Both the position numbers and the translations under genes were made by a program. From GCA-002728855 sp036340635 (GTDB taxonomy: Bacteria > Bacteroidota > Bacteroidia > Flavobacteriales > Flavobacteriaceae): a stretch of 49,714 bases of DNA. Below the pieces are notes generated by a model. It was not told where the DNA came from. It searched no databases and saw only the letters and a program-made list of their open reading frames with translations. The stretch is from NCBI GenBank assembly GCA_036340635.1, contig JAYYYF010000008.1:1-49714 (forward strand), given 5' to 3'. This document shows, piece after piece, positions 1 to 8,612 of the stretch. How positions within the stretch are numbered: position 1 is the first letter of the stretch; each line of letters starts with the position of its first letter.

Positions 1-569
1 TTTTCTATAATCAAACTAAGAAGAGTCCATGAGTGGGTAGAATATTTATATTTTGTCTCTGGTTCATGCAAAAGAGAATCAGATTTAAAAATACTTAAGG
101 CATCTTCAACGGTTGAAAAATTTTTATTAATCATCATTTCATCTGCTCTATAGTGTCTCATTCCTGAGAGATGACCAGCAATTTGTCTTGGGGTAAAATC
201 CCATCTCTTTTTAGGATAATCTGGAACATAAAAGTATATGCTACTATCTAGATTGATTTTATTCTCTTCAACTAATTTCATTAAAGCAGATGTAGCAAGT
301 GTTTTTGAAAAACTCCCTATTCTAAATCTAGTGTTAGACGGTAAAATTTTTCTCTTTTCTTCAATATCTGCATAACCAAATCCCTTAGAGTAAATGTTGT
401 TACCCTGTTTAAGAATTGTGACAGAGATTCCTGGCAAATAATTTTCTTCAAGAGTTTTTAAAATAAGCTCGTCAGCTTTTGCTGTCTCCTCGTAATACTG
501 ATTTGAGGTAGAGCATCCAACAAATACAAAAAAGATTAATACTAATAATGGTTGTAAAAAATTTCTCAT
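1..569 (-). CDS. Serine hydrolase, beta-lactamase/LACTB-like family, lipoprotein (partial, 3' end outside window)
   Basis: Reading the minus strand from an ATG at 569 gives 189 codons before the window edge. The N-terminus is a lipoprotein signal ending in V-G-C-S, so the mature protein is probably tethered to the outer membrane. The SxxK nucleophile motif appears as S-F-S-K, followed by H-L-S-G-M-R-H-Y and a K-Y-S-T-H motif in the position of the second catalytic Tyr box. This pattern is closest to the LACTB-like class C serine hydrolases, which are usually peptidases or esterases rather than antibiotic-degrading enzymes. The gene starts 7 bases after the upstream amidohydrolase stops, so the two are probably co-transcribed. 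The substrate cannot be told from sequence. Confidence 0.85.
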   Translation of the reverse strand, partial: MRNFLQPLLVLIFFVFVGCSTSNQYYEETAKADELILKTLEENYLPGISVTILKQGNNIYSKGFGYADIEEKRKILPSNTRFRIGSFSKTLATSALMKLVEENKINLDSSIYFYVPDYPKKRWDFTPRQIAGHLSGMRHYRADEMMINKNFSTVEDALSIFKSDSLLHEPETKYKYSTHSWTLLSLIIE

Positions 570-576
570 AATAAAT

Positions 577-3500
577 TTATTTTATTCCTGGTAAATTTTC
601 ATTTGGACTTGACTGAGTCCATTCATCAAATGAACGCTTTTCTTTATTTGGGTATATCTCATCTAAGGTATTCCCGTCATAAACTCTGCCATTTTTAATT
701 ACAATAAAAACAGAGTTTGTGTTACGAATTTTTTCTAAGGGATCTTCATCCAAAATAACAAGATCAGCCAACTTTCCTGACTCAATGCTTCCCAGATCAT
801 CTTCCAATCCAAGGGCTTCAGCACCTATAATTGTAGCTACTCTAAGAGCATCATGTTCAGACATTCCTCCTGCTTGCATGCTCCAAAGCTCCCAATGATA
901 TCCAAGCCCTTGAAGTTGTCCATGAGAACCAACTCCTGCAACACCACCAGCTTCAACAAGGTCTTTAACAAATACAGCCAGTTCATCAAAAAAATATTCT
1001 TCATCCATAAACCATCCGGCATTTCTCCTTCTCGCCTTATAATCTAATTCTGATTTTGGAGTGAACCGATTGAGTTTTGGATCTCCATGGATATTCTCTT
1101 TAGCGAAAAAATAATTTTCAGCATGAGGCCCCCCATAAGTAACTAGGAAAGTAGGTGTATATGCCATTTTTGATTCTGCAGTAAATTTTATAAGATCTTT
1201 ATATATTGGATAGATTGGAAAATTATGCTCTTGTCCTGGATATCCATCAATTATTTGGGTTATATTAAGTTTAAAGTCAAGTCCTCCTTCAGTGGTTGGC
1301 ATTAGTTCTTGCTCTTTTGCTGCCATAATTATCCACTGCCTATGTTGTCTGTTACCTGTCAAATACATCTTGATAGTTTTTGTATGATAATACTCAGAAT
1401 ATTGTTTTAAAACATCTCTTGCATGATCTAAACTTTTAATGTTATAGCCCCAATAACCAACTCCAGGACCTGTTGAATAAACCCTTGGTCCCAAAATCAT
1501 TCCAGCATCAACCATTGAAGAATAAGTCAGTACATCTGTTGTTGCTGTTTGCGGATCTCTTGTTGTAGTAACACCATATGCTAAATTAGCTGCATAAACC
1601 CAAACTTGATTTTTATGAATTCCCCATGATGGCCACATATGTGCATGGGTATCAACAAAGCCTGGCACAATTGTTTTTCCCATCATATCCATTTCTAAAA
1701 AATCTTTTTCGCTAGGTAATTCACTCCCAGAAAAAACATTTACAATTCGGTTATTTTGAATTAATATGGACCCGTTTTCAATAATCTGATCACCTTTCAT
1801 GGTTATTATTCTAGCATTTTTTAAAAGCAGTTTCCCTTTAGGAATATCTCTTTTTACTTGAACCTTAATCTTTAATTCACTTGCAGAGTATTTATCCTCC
1901 TCACTTTCTTCTTTATCCTCGTTTCCATCTTTATCCTCATCTTCATCACTTTCTTCTTTATTTTTTTTCATTTCAAGTTTGTTGGCCATTCCTGCAGCCA
2001 AATTGTAACTAAATAATGTATTCCCTAATGACCAATAAATATTTTCCCCATCCTTACTCCAAGTAGGAAATTCTCCCCCTATTTCTGTTAACTTTAAAGA
2101 TGGAAAAATTGCCTTATCAGGATCACTAACATTAATTTTAAGGGTATCCAGTCCTGAATAAGGAATAGTTGTTACATAAATATCATTATTTATTTTTGCT
2201 AGAGCATTTGCTCCTCTTGGAGACTTTAATATGACTGCAGCCTTCGATGGCTTCCTAACTGCTTGGAATTTATCACTTAATAAATGATTATCATCATAAA
2301 CTGATGATCCATATGTAGTAATACCTTCTATCTGAACATGTTTTTTCTCATCGGTACCATCCCACCTTATTGAAACTAACCCGTTGTTCCAGTTATGAAG
2401 ATAAATACGATCATCACCTGAAACAAAATGCGGGTTTGTTCTTCCTTTTGCCTTAGCAATAAATTGAGATTCGCCACCTCTAGAATCAAACCAAACTATA
2501 TCATCATATGTGTTAAAAGCTGTTGGGTCAGGTGAATCAGCAAATTCTTGTCGGCTTCCCTTGATAACAACAATTTTATTTGAACGATGCCAAGCTGGTT
2601 GAGAATAAACAGCAGGTATTTTACTTATTCTTTGGGGTTTACCCTTTCCTTCAAGACTCACTTTGTATAAATGCCCCTCATTTGAATTGTTCCATGTTAC
2701 AAATGCAACTTGCTTTCCATCTGGACTCCATGTTGGCATGGCCTCTGTAAAATTAAAATCTGTTAATCTCTTTGGATTACGAGATATAAAATCCATTTTA
2801 TAAAGACGATTAAGTGCAGTAAAAATAACTAGCTTACCATCTGGAGAAACAATAGGATCTCTAATTTGAGTAATCGTCATTAATTCATCATCTTCTATTG
2901 GATAATTAAATTTTAATAGAGGTCCCATAGCAACTTCTTCCTCGACTTTAAATGGAATATTTGTTGCGGGACCACCTGATATAGGAATTTTATTAATCTT
3001 GCCACCATAAGATGCAATCAAAAAGTTGCTGTCTGGAGTAAATGACATAGCTGGTAAAACTCCCATTGGAGCAATCGCTTCTTTGTCATCTTTTTGAACT
3101 GGATAAGCTAACCATTTTTCATTTCCAGTCTCAAGATTCCTACGAATTAATCCCGTCTGATCATTCCACCTAGTTCCATAAACTAGCCATTTACCATTAG
3201 GAGATAAAGTTGGAGAGAAGGCAGATCCATATCTTGAAGTTACTGTTTGGCTTTCACCAGTATCCCGATCATAAACTGCTAACTGATATTGAGGAAATCT
3301 TGCATTATATTGCCATGCCCTCATTCTTCTAGAATACCATATATGCTTTCCATCGGGACCAAATGCAGGTTCAACTGTTTTTAAAGCTTCGGGTTTTTTA
3401 ATTAACTTAACTCCCCCACCTCCTTCTTTATGATACATGTGTAGTTTTAAGTTTCTTGTGCCTTGACTAACAACAATATAATCTCCATCAGGAGACCAAT

Positions 3501-3927
3501 CAGCTGATTGTACATTCTTTTTATCACCTTTGGTAACTTGGATAGTATCTTTGTTTTTTATATCAATTCTCCAAACATTGTTCCCACCACTTCTATCTGA
3601 TAGGAATAGGATTTCATTCCCGTCAGGAGAGAATTTAGGTTGTGAATCAAACGCAAGTCCTCTTGTAATCCTTTGAGCCTTTCCCCCTTCAATAGGTAAT
3701 ATGTACAAATCTCCAAGTAGATCAAATACAATTTTTTTTCCATCGGGGCTAACATCCAGTGAAGTCCAAGTCCCCTCATCCGTATCTATTTTAATAAAGC
3801 GGTCAGCTTTTAATGGTAAATCTTTCTCTTTTTTATCTTCTTTTTTATTTGATTTGTTTGAATCATCCTGAGCTAAAGAAGATTGTAAAATTATTATTGA
3901 AACCAAAAATGTTATTAGATGCTTCAT
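577..3927 (-). CDS. Exported PD40/TolB-like propeller-amidohydrolase fusion protein
   Basis: This 1116-residue protein has a Sec signal peptide (about residues 1-19) and a Lys/Asp-rich spacer. Repeated beta-propeller blades carrying S-P-D-G signatures (about 57-640) follow, of the PD40/TolB type. Next comes a very acidic linker (about 655-680) and then a metal-dependent amidohydrolase domain (about 695-1090). The amidohydrolase shows D-T-H-A-H at 759-763, a candidate metal-bridging Lys at 853 (T-I-K-M-Y), His901 and His1002, and the usual C-terminal G-K-L-A-D-L-V. Such fusions are common periplasmic proteins in Bacteroidota, where the propeller is thought to gate or present a peptide-like substrate. 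The real substrate is unknown. The gene lies 82 bases after the hut operon, with a small inverted repeat between. Confidence 0.9.
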   Translation of the reverse strand: MKHLITFLVSIIILQSSLAQDDSNKSNKKEDKKEKDLPLKADRFIKIDTDEGTWTSLDVSPDGKKIVFDLLGDLYILPIEGGKAQRITRGLAFDSQPKFSPDGNEILFLSDRSGGNNVWRIDIKNKDTIQVTKGDKKNVQSADWSPDGDYIVVSQGTRNLKLHMYHKEGGGGVKLIKKPEALKTVEPAFGPDGKHIWYSRRMRAWQYNARFPQYQLAVYDRDTGESQTVTSRYGSAFSPTLSPNGKWLVYGTRWNDQTGLIRRNLETGNEKWLAYPVQKDDKEAIAPMGVLPAMSFTPDSNFLIASYGGKINKIPISGGPATNIPFKVEEEVAMGPLLKFNYPIEDDELMTITQIRDPIVSPDGKLVIFTALNRLYKMDFISRNPKRLTDFNFTEAMPTWSPDGKQVAFVTWNNSNEGHLYKVSLEGKGKPQRISKIPAVYSQPAWHRSNKIVVIKGSRQEFADSPDPTAFNTYDDIVWFDSRGGESQFIAKAKGRTNPHFVSGDDRIYLHNWNNGLVSIRWDGTDEKKHVQIEGITTYGSSVYDDNHLLSDKFQAVRKPSKAAVILKSPRGANALAKINNDIYVTTIPYSGLDTLKINVSDPDKAIFPSLKLTEIGGEFPTWSKDGENIYWSLGNTLFSYNLAAGMANKLEMKKNKEESDEDEDKDGNEDKEESEEDKYSASELKIKVQVKRDIPKGKLLLKNARIITMKGDQIIENGSILIQNNRIVNVFSGSELPSEKDFLEMDMMGKTIVPGFVDTHAHMWPSWGIHKNQVWVYAANLAYGVTTTRDPQTATTDVLTYSSMVDAGMILGPRVYSTGPGVGYWGYNIKSLDHARDVLKQYSEYYHTKTIKMYLTGNRQHRQWIIMAAKEQELMPTTEGGLDFKLNITQIIDGYPGQEHNFPIYPIYKDLIKFTAESKMAYTPTFLVTYGGPHAENYFFAKENIHGDPKLNRFTPKSELDYKARRRNAGWFMDEEYFFDELAVFVKDLVEAGGVAGVGSHGQLQGLGYHWELWSMQAGGMSEHDALRVATIIGAEALGLEDDLGSIESGKLADLVILDEDPLEKIRNTNSVFIVIKNGRVYDGNTLDEIYPNKEKRSFDEWTQSSPNENLPGIK

Positions 3928-3943
3928 AGGGTATATCTTTAAT

Positions 3944-3960
3944 GTAAACTTAACGTTTAC
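3944..3960. repeat. Short inverted repeat upstream of the amidohydrolase gene
   Basis: Six-base arms GTAAAC (3944-3949) and GTTTAC (3955-3960) flank five bases, 17 bases upstream of the amidohydrolase ATG and downstream of ftcD. It could be an operator for the amidohydrolase or a weak hairpin. There is no following T-tract, so a terminator is unlikely. Confidence 0.3.
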
Positions 3961-4009
3961 TAAATGTAATAAAAAATAGGATTTAGGTTAAATCTTTAGG
4001 AGTAAAAGA

Positions 4010-5689
4010 TTAAATCACTTTCTCAATAAAATTTAATATTTTATCTTTCTCTGCAGAGGATTTTTTAACTATTTCATTAGCTTTTTCTAATATCCCTTGA
4101 TCATCAGAAATATCTTTTAAGTTAATCTTTACATTTAAGTATGCACCATATATTGCTGTATAAACACATAAACATGCTACTCCTGCATCAGATATAGAAT
4201 TTTGATTTCCTTTCCTGGCCAATTCATAAATTAATCTGTAAGAATCATATGATCTATTCATAACCCTAAGAGGAACCTCAGCAGCATAGATTGAGGAATC
4301 ATAAATTGCTTTCAATCTAGTCTTTTTTTCCTCTTCACTGTTTTTCGGCAATTTAAACGATGACATAATTCTATCAAAAGAATTTGAATCCTCATCGACT
4401 AAAAACAACAATTCTTTTCTTATTTCATCAATCTCATTCGCAATAGAACTAAACTTTTCAACCTTATCTTCCCAACCTCTCTTATTTGCGGAAAGATTTG
4501 AAACCATTTCTCCAAGAGATGCCCCTAAGGCTCCAACATAAGCAGCAACAGATCCACCGCCAGGTGCAGGAGATTCTCTTGCTACTTCATCAGAAAACTC
4601 ACTTGCCCTCAGTTCTATTATTTTCTTCTTGTCATCAAACAAATTGTCTAAATAATATTCTATTATATTTTTTTCTGGGATAAATTTTTTGACTTGATTA
4701 AGGCCCAATGATTCAACTGCAATCTTAATTATGTCTATCTCTGGAATACCAATTGATCTATTCTGTTTCTTCAAAAAATACTTCCCCGCATCAAGCATTG
4801 GCTTTAATGGTATTAATCCAACTATTTCAGATCCAGTAACTCTGGCTCCTCTTTTTTCAGCCTTTTTAGAAACCTCATCAAATACCACATGGATTGGTGT
4901 TTCATTAATATTAGTTAAATTCATTGAAATTTGAGAAATCCCAAATTCTTCAATGTACCAGCCAATAGCCTTAACGTGTTTTAATGACCCTGGAATTGTC
5001 ATAGGATTGCCCTTGCTATCATAAACTATATCTCCAATAACAGGATGACCCTTTCTCTTAATTCTGCCTTTTTCTCTAACATCGAAAGCAATTGCATTAG
5101 CCAACCGGGTAGATTTAGTATTTAAATTAACATTATAAGCAATCAAAAAATCTCTCACTCCAATAGCCAAGGCACCAGATTTTTCATTAAAAATAGTTGT
5201 CCCAAAATCAGGTTTCCATTGCTTTTCTAAAAGTTTTTCTTTCAAACCTTCATATTCCCCAGATCTAACATTAGCTAGATTTTTCCTCTCTTTATTTTTT
5301 GCAGCATGTTCATATAAATAAACTGGAATCTTTAACTCTTTAGCGACCCTTTCCCCTAGTTTTTCAGCATAAGGAACAAGCTCATCAAAAGACACATCGG
5401 AAATTGGGATTAATGGGCAAACATCTGTGGCTCCAAATCTTGGATGCTCTCCCTTATGTTTTGACATGTCTATTTTTTCTGAAGCAACTTTTATCGCGCA
5501 AAAAGCCGCTTCAATAACTGCTTTGGGACTGCCAACAAAGGTCATTACAGTTCTATTTGTAGCTTTTCCTGGATCTACATTTAATAAAGTGGCTCCTTTA
5601 ATACTAGTTATAGCACTAGCAATAGAGTCCAAAATTTCTTTATCATTCCCTTCGGAAAAGTTCGGAACACACTCTATTAATTTGTTCAT
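4010..5689 (-). CDS. ftcD: Bifunctional glutamate formimidoyltransferase / formimidoyltetrahydrofolate cyclodeaminase
   Basis: The product (559 residues) transfers the formimino group of N-formimino-L-glutamate to tetrahydrofolate and then releases ammonia to give 5,10-methenyl-THF, the last step of histidine breakdown. Residues 1 to about 310 are the transferase, starting C-V-P-N-F-S-E-G and containing H-P-R-F-G-A-T-D-V-C-P. The C-terminal third is the cyclodeaminase, marked by P-A-P-G-G-G-S-V-A-A. The length is close to the fused animal FTCD (about 541 residues), whereas many bacteria encode the two activities separately or use HutG. I chose the ATG at 5689 over a TTG three codons upstream because the family begins with M-x-K-L-I-E-C. 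It is the last gene of the hut operon. Confidence 0.95.
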   Translation of the reverse strand: MNKLIECVPNFSEGNDKEILDSIASAITSIKGATLLNVDPGKATNRTVMTFVGSPKAVIEAAFCAIKVASEKIDMSKHKGEHPRFGATDVCPLIPISDVSFDELVPYAEKLGERVAKELKIPVYLYEHAAKNKERKNLANVRSGEYEGLKEKLLEKQWKPDFGTTIFNEKSGALAIGVRDFLIAYNVNLNTKSTRLANAIAFDVREKGRIKRKGHPVIGDIVYDSKGNPMTIPGSLKHVKAIGWYIEEFGISQISMNLTNINETPIHVVFDEVSKKAEKRGARVTGSEIVGLIPLKPMLDAGKYFLKKQNRSIGIPEIDIIKIAVESLGLNQVKKFIPEKNIIEYYLDNLFDDKKKIIELRASEFSDEVARESPAPGGGSVAAYVGALGASLGEMVSNLSANKRGWEDKVEKFSSIANEIDEIRKELLFLVDEDSNSFDRIMSSFKLPKNSEEEKKTRLKAIYDSSIYAAEVPLRVMNRSYDSYRLIYELARKGNQNSISDAGVACLCVYTAIYGAYLNVKINLKDISDDQGILEKANEIVKKSSAEKDKILNFIEKVI

Positions 5690-5707
5690 AGATGACAAAA
5701 TTAATTC

Positions 5708-6934
5708 TTATTTCTCGTATACTTTCCCTCTTTTACAAATAAATGAAGGTTTTATTTTCCCTTGATTATAAAGAATTTCTCGATAATCAGGGACTTTAAA
5801 TCCAATAAAATCAGCAATTTTATTTGACTCTATAGTTCCTCTGTCATTAAGCCCAAGGGCATGAGCAGATCTGAATGAAAGTCCAGAAAAAATTTCTGCA
5901 TTACTTAGTTTTTGATTTGAAGCAAGAACCGATGCTTGCATTAAAAGGTCTCCCATAGGGGCCGATCCCGGATTCCAATCAGTAGCTATTGCTAATTTAC
6001 ATCCCAAATCAAGCATTTTCCTTGCAGGAGCAAAAGGCAATCCTAAACCTAAGCTACATCCTGGCAAAACAACACCTGAGGTATCTGAGTTTGAAAGAAC
6101 TTTAATTTCCTCGTCTGATATCACTTCCAAATGATCTACACTCAATGCCCCACTCTTTACAGCAACACTAAGCCCCCCATTTGAAAATTGATTTGCATGA
6201 GCCGTAACATCAAAGGTATTCTTCTTAGCAGAGTTTAAAAATTCTTCAGCCTCTCTGGTGTTAAATGCATCTTTTTCAATAAAAATATCGATCCTTTTAC
6301 TAAGCTTCTCTTTTTTTAAAATAGGAAACAATTCTTTTATAATTGACTTCAAATACTGCTCCGATGAAATATTATTTTTTTTTGGAGGTACGTGGGCAGC
6401 TAAACATGTCGGGATTATATCTGTCGGAGAGTCTTTGTCAATTTCATTAATGATTCTTAATAACCTTAACTCTTGTGTTAAATCTTTACCATATCCACTT
6501 TTAACTTCGCACGTTAAAACCCCTTCAAAAAAATGTCTCTTTAACCTATCACGTGTTAGTGTTTTTAATTGTTCATCAGAGGCCAATTCTATTTTGTTCA
6601 TTGTTTGGTAAATTCCTCCTCCCTCAGAAAGGATTTGCTGATAATTTATTCCTTGATTTTTTTTAGAATATTCATCTGCTCTCGAGCCAGCAAAGCAAAT
6701 ATGAGTATGGCAATCTATAAATCCAGGGAGTGCTATATATTCGGAAACTATTTCATGTATTGAATCACATTTGTTCCTCATTTTTGAAAAAGTTCCTACC
6801 TCAACAATTCTATTTCTGTCTACAAGAATTCCTCCATTTTCTATAATCCTGAGCTGATCATCTGATAATGCTCCTTTAAGAGGCATATTTGACATTGTCA
6901 AGATCTGAGTAAACGGACCAAAAAGAGTTCCCAT
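5708..6934 (-). CDS. hutI: Imidazolonepropionase
   Basis: This 408-residue amidohydrolase opens the imidazolone ring to form N-formimino-L-glutamate, the third step of histidine degradation. The metal-binding box reads F-I-D-C-H-T-H-I-C-F-A-G, the hallmark of HutI. Other family signatures are E-V-K-S-G-Y-G, H-A-N-Q-F, D-H-L-E and the late A-T-D-W-N-P-G-S metal-binding Asp. Length matches the family (about 400-415). The ATG lies two bases after the hutU stop and the stop is 18 bases before ftcD, so translation is probably coupled within the operon. Confidence 0.96.
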   Translation of the reverse strand: MGTLFGPFTQILTMSNMPLKGALSDDQLRIIENGGILVDRNRIVEVGTFSKMRNKCDSIHEIVSEYIALPGFIDCHTHICFAGSRADEYSKKNQGINYQQILSEGGGIYQTMNKIELASDEQLKTLTRDRLKRHFFEGVLTCEVKSGYGKDLTQELRLLRIINEIDKDSPTDIIPTCLAAHVPPKKNNISSEQYLKSIIKELFPILKKEKLSKRIDIFIEKDAFNTREAEEFLNSAKKNTFDVTAHANQFSNGGLSVAVKSGALSVDHLEVISDEEIKVLSNSDTSGVVLPGCSLGLGLPFAPARKMLDLGCKLAIATDWNPGSAPMGDLLMQASVLASNQKLSNAEIFSGLSFRSAHALGLNDRGTIESNKIADFIGFKVPDYREILYNQGKIKPSFICKRGKVYEK

Positions 6935-6936
6935 TA

Positions 6937-8607
6937 TTATATTTCTAGATTGAACTTTTTTAAATTTTCATTGGCATCAGAATATCCTGCATCATTGTGT
7001 CTAATAATTCCAAGAGCAGGATCATTATGTAATACCCTTTTTATGCATGTCTCTGCACGCTTAGTCCCGTCAACTAGTATCACCATACCTGCATGCTGTG
7101 AATATCCCATCCCAACTCCTCCTCCATGATGAAATGAAACCCAAGTTGCTCCTCCAGCAGTATTTGACATGAGATTAAGTAAAGGCCAGTCTGAAATAGC
7201 ATCAGACCCATCGAGCATTCCTTCTGTCTCTCTGTAAGGAGAGGCAACAGATCCACAATCTAAATGATCTCTACCTATCACAAGAGGAGCCGATATTTTC
7301 CCTTCTCTAACAAGATCATTAAATATTACTCCTGCCTTTTCCCTTTCTCCCATACCTAACCAACATATCCTACAAGGCAACCCTTGAAATTTCACTTTTC
7401 TTCTTGCCTCATTTAACCATCTTTTCATATTCTCATTTTCAGGAAATGCTTCAATTAAAGCTTCATCTGTTACATGTATGTCTTCGGGATTTCCTGACAA
7501 AGCTGCCCATCTAAAGGGTCCTTTCCCCTCACAAAATAGTGGTCTTATATATTCAGGTACGAAACCATTAAAATCAAAAGCTTTTTTTGCCCCCCCTTGT
7601 TTGGCAAATTCTCTTAGATTATTTCCATAATCAAAAGTAACAGCTCCCAAAGATTTCATTCTTAACATAAGATTTACATGCCTTGCCATACTTTTTAAGG
7701 ATAATCTCTTGTACTTTAAAGGGTCTTTATTTCTTAATAAAATTGCTTCTTTTAATGTTAATCCATTTGGAACATATCCATTTATGGGATCGTGTGCAGA
7801 AGTTTGATCAGTTAAAACATCAGGAACAATATTATCCTGTATTAATCTGTCTAATAAATCTCCTATATCACTTACCAGTCCAACAGAAATATTCTCCTTT
7901 TTTTTCTTGGCTTCTAAAATCCAATCCTTAGCTTCTTCATAAGAATGGGTCATCTTATCTATGTATTTCGTTGCAATTCTTTTTTCTATCCTTTTAGGAT
8001 CAATATCTGCTCCTAAAAAAGTTGCTCCTGCCATTGTAGCAGCAAGTGGCTGAGCCCCTCCCATACCTCCTAAGCCTCCGGAAACCAAAAGTTTTCCATA
8101 TAATGATCCATTGAAATGTTTTTTAGCACATGAAGAAAAAGTTTCATACGTACCTTGTAAAATGCCTTGAGTCCCAATGTAAATCCAACTGCCTGCAGTC
8201 ATTTGCCCAAACATTATCAACCCATTCTCTCTTAATTTTTCAAAATGTTCCCAATTAGCCCATGCAGGGACAAGATTTGAATTAGCAATTAAGACCCTAG
8301 GGGCCTGTTCATGGCTTCTTATTTTACCCACAGGCTTACCTGACTGAACTAATAAACTCTCGTCATTTTCTAATTTTAATAATAATTCAATAATTTTTTT
8401 TACGGAATCAACATTCCTTGCTGCTTGGCCAGAACCTCCATAAACAACTAATTCACTAGGATCTTCTGCGACCTCTTTATTTAAATTATTTAAAAACATT
8501 CTTAAAGGTGCCTCCGTTTGCCAACTCTTTGCGTTTAATTTTGCTCCTTTTGGAGCAAAATAGTTTGGATGAACTGCATACTTATTTATAAAAGATGAAG
8601 AGTCCAT
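6937..8607 (-). CDS. hutU: Urocanate hydratase (urocanase)
   Basis: The 556-residue protein converts urocanate to 4-imidazolone-5-propanoate using tightly bound NAD+ as an electrophile. It shows the NAD-binding G-G-L-G-G-M-G-G-A-Q-P stretch, D-Q-T-S-A-H-D-P-I-N-G-Y in the active-site region, and the C-terminal H-H-G-G-G-V-G-M-G-Y-S-Q-H-A-G segment. Length equals the usual 550-560 residues. It sits between hutH (5 bases upstream) and hutI (2 bases downstream) and is cytoplasmic, without a signal peptide. Confidence 0.97.
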   Translation of the reverse strand: MDSSSFINKYAVHPNYFAPKGAKLNAKSWQTEAPLRMFLNNLNKEVAEDPSELVVYGGSGQAARNVDSVKKIIELLLKLENDESLLVQSGKPVGKIRSHEQAPRVLIANSNLVPAWANWEHFEKLRENGLIMFGQMTAGSWIYIGTQGILQGTYETFSSCAKKHFNGSLYGKLLVSGGLGGMGGAQPLAATMAGATFLGADIDPKRIEKRIATKYIDKMTHSYEEAKDWILEAKKKKENISVGLVSDIGDLLDRLIQDNIVPDVLTDQTSAHDPINGYVPNGLTLKEAILLRNKDPLKYKRLSLKSMARHVNLMLRMKSLGAVTFDYGNNLREFAKQGGAKKAFDFNGFVPEYIRPLFCEGKGPFRWAALSGNPEDIHVTDEALIEAFPENENMKRWLNEARRKVKFQGLPCRICWLGMGEREKAGVIFNDLVREGKISAPLVIGRDHLDCGSVASPYRETEGMLDGSDAISDWPLLNLMSNTAGGATWVSFHHGGGVGMGYSQHAGMVILVDGTKRAETCIKRVLHNDPALGIIRHNDAGYSDANENLKKFNLEI

Positions 8608-8612
8608 AAAAT

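Noticed and set aside
1..569. Antibiotic-resistance beta-lactamase
   Set aside because: Motifs fit LACTB-like serine hydrolases, it is a probable lipoprotein, and no resistance context is present.
5427..5765. Plus-strand open frame of about 112 codons opposite the ftcD start
   Set aside because: It is antisense to a well-supported gene, has no recognisable family pattern, and is explained by codon bias of the real frame.
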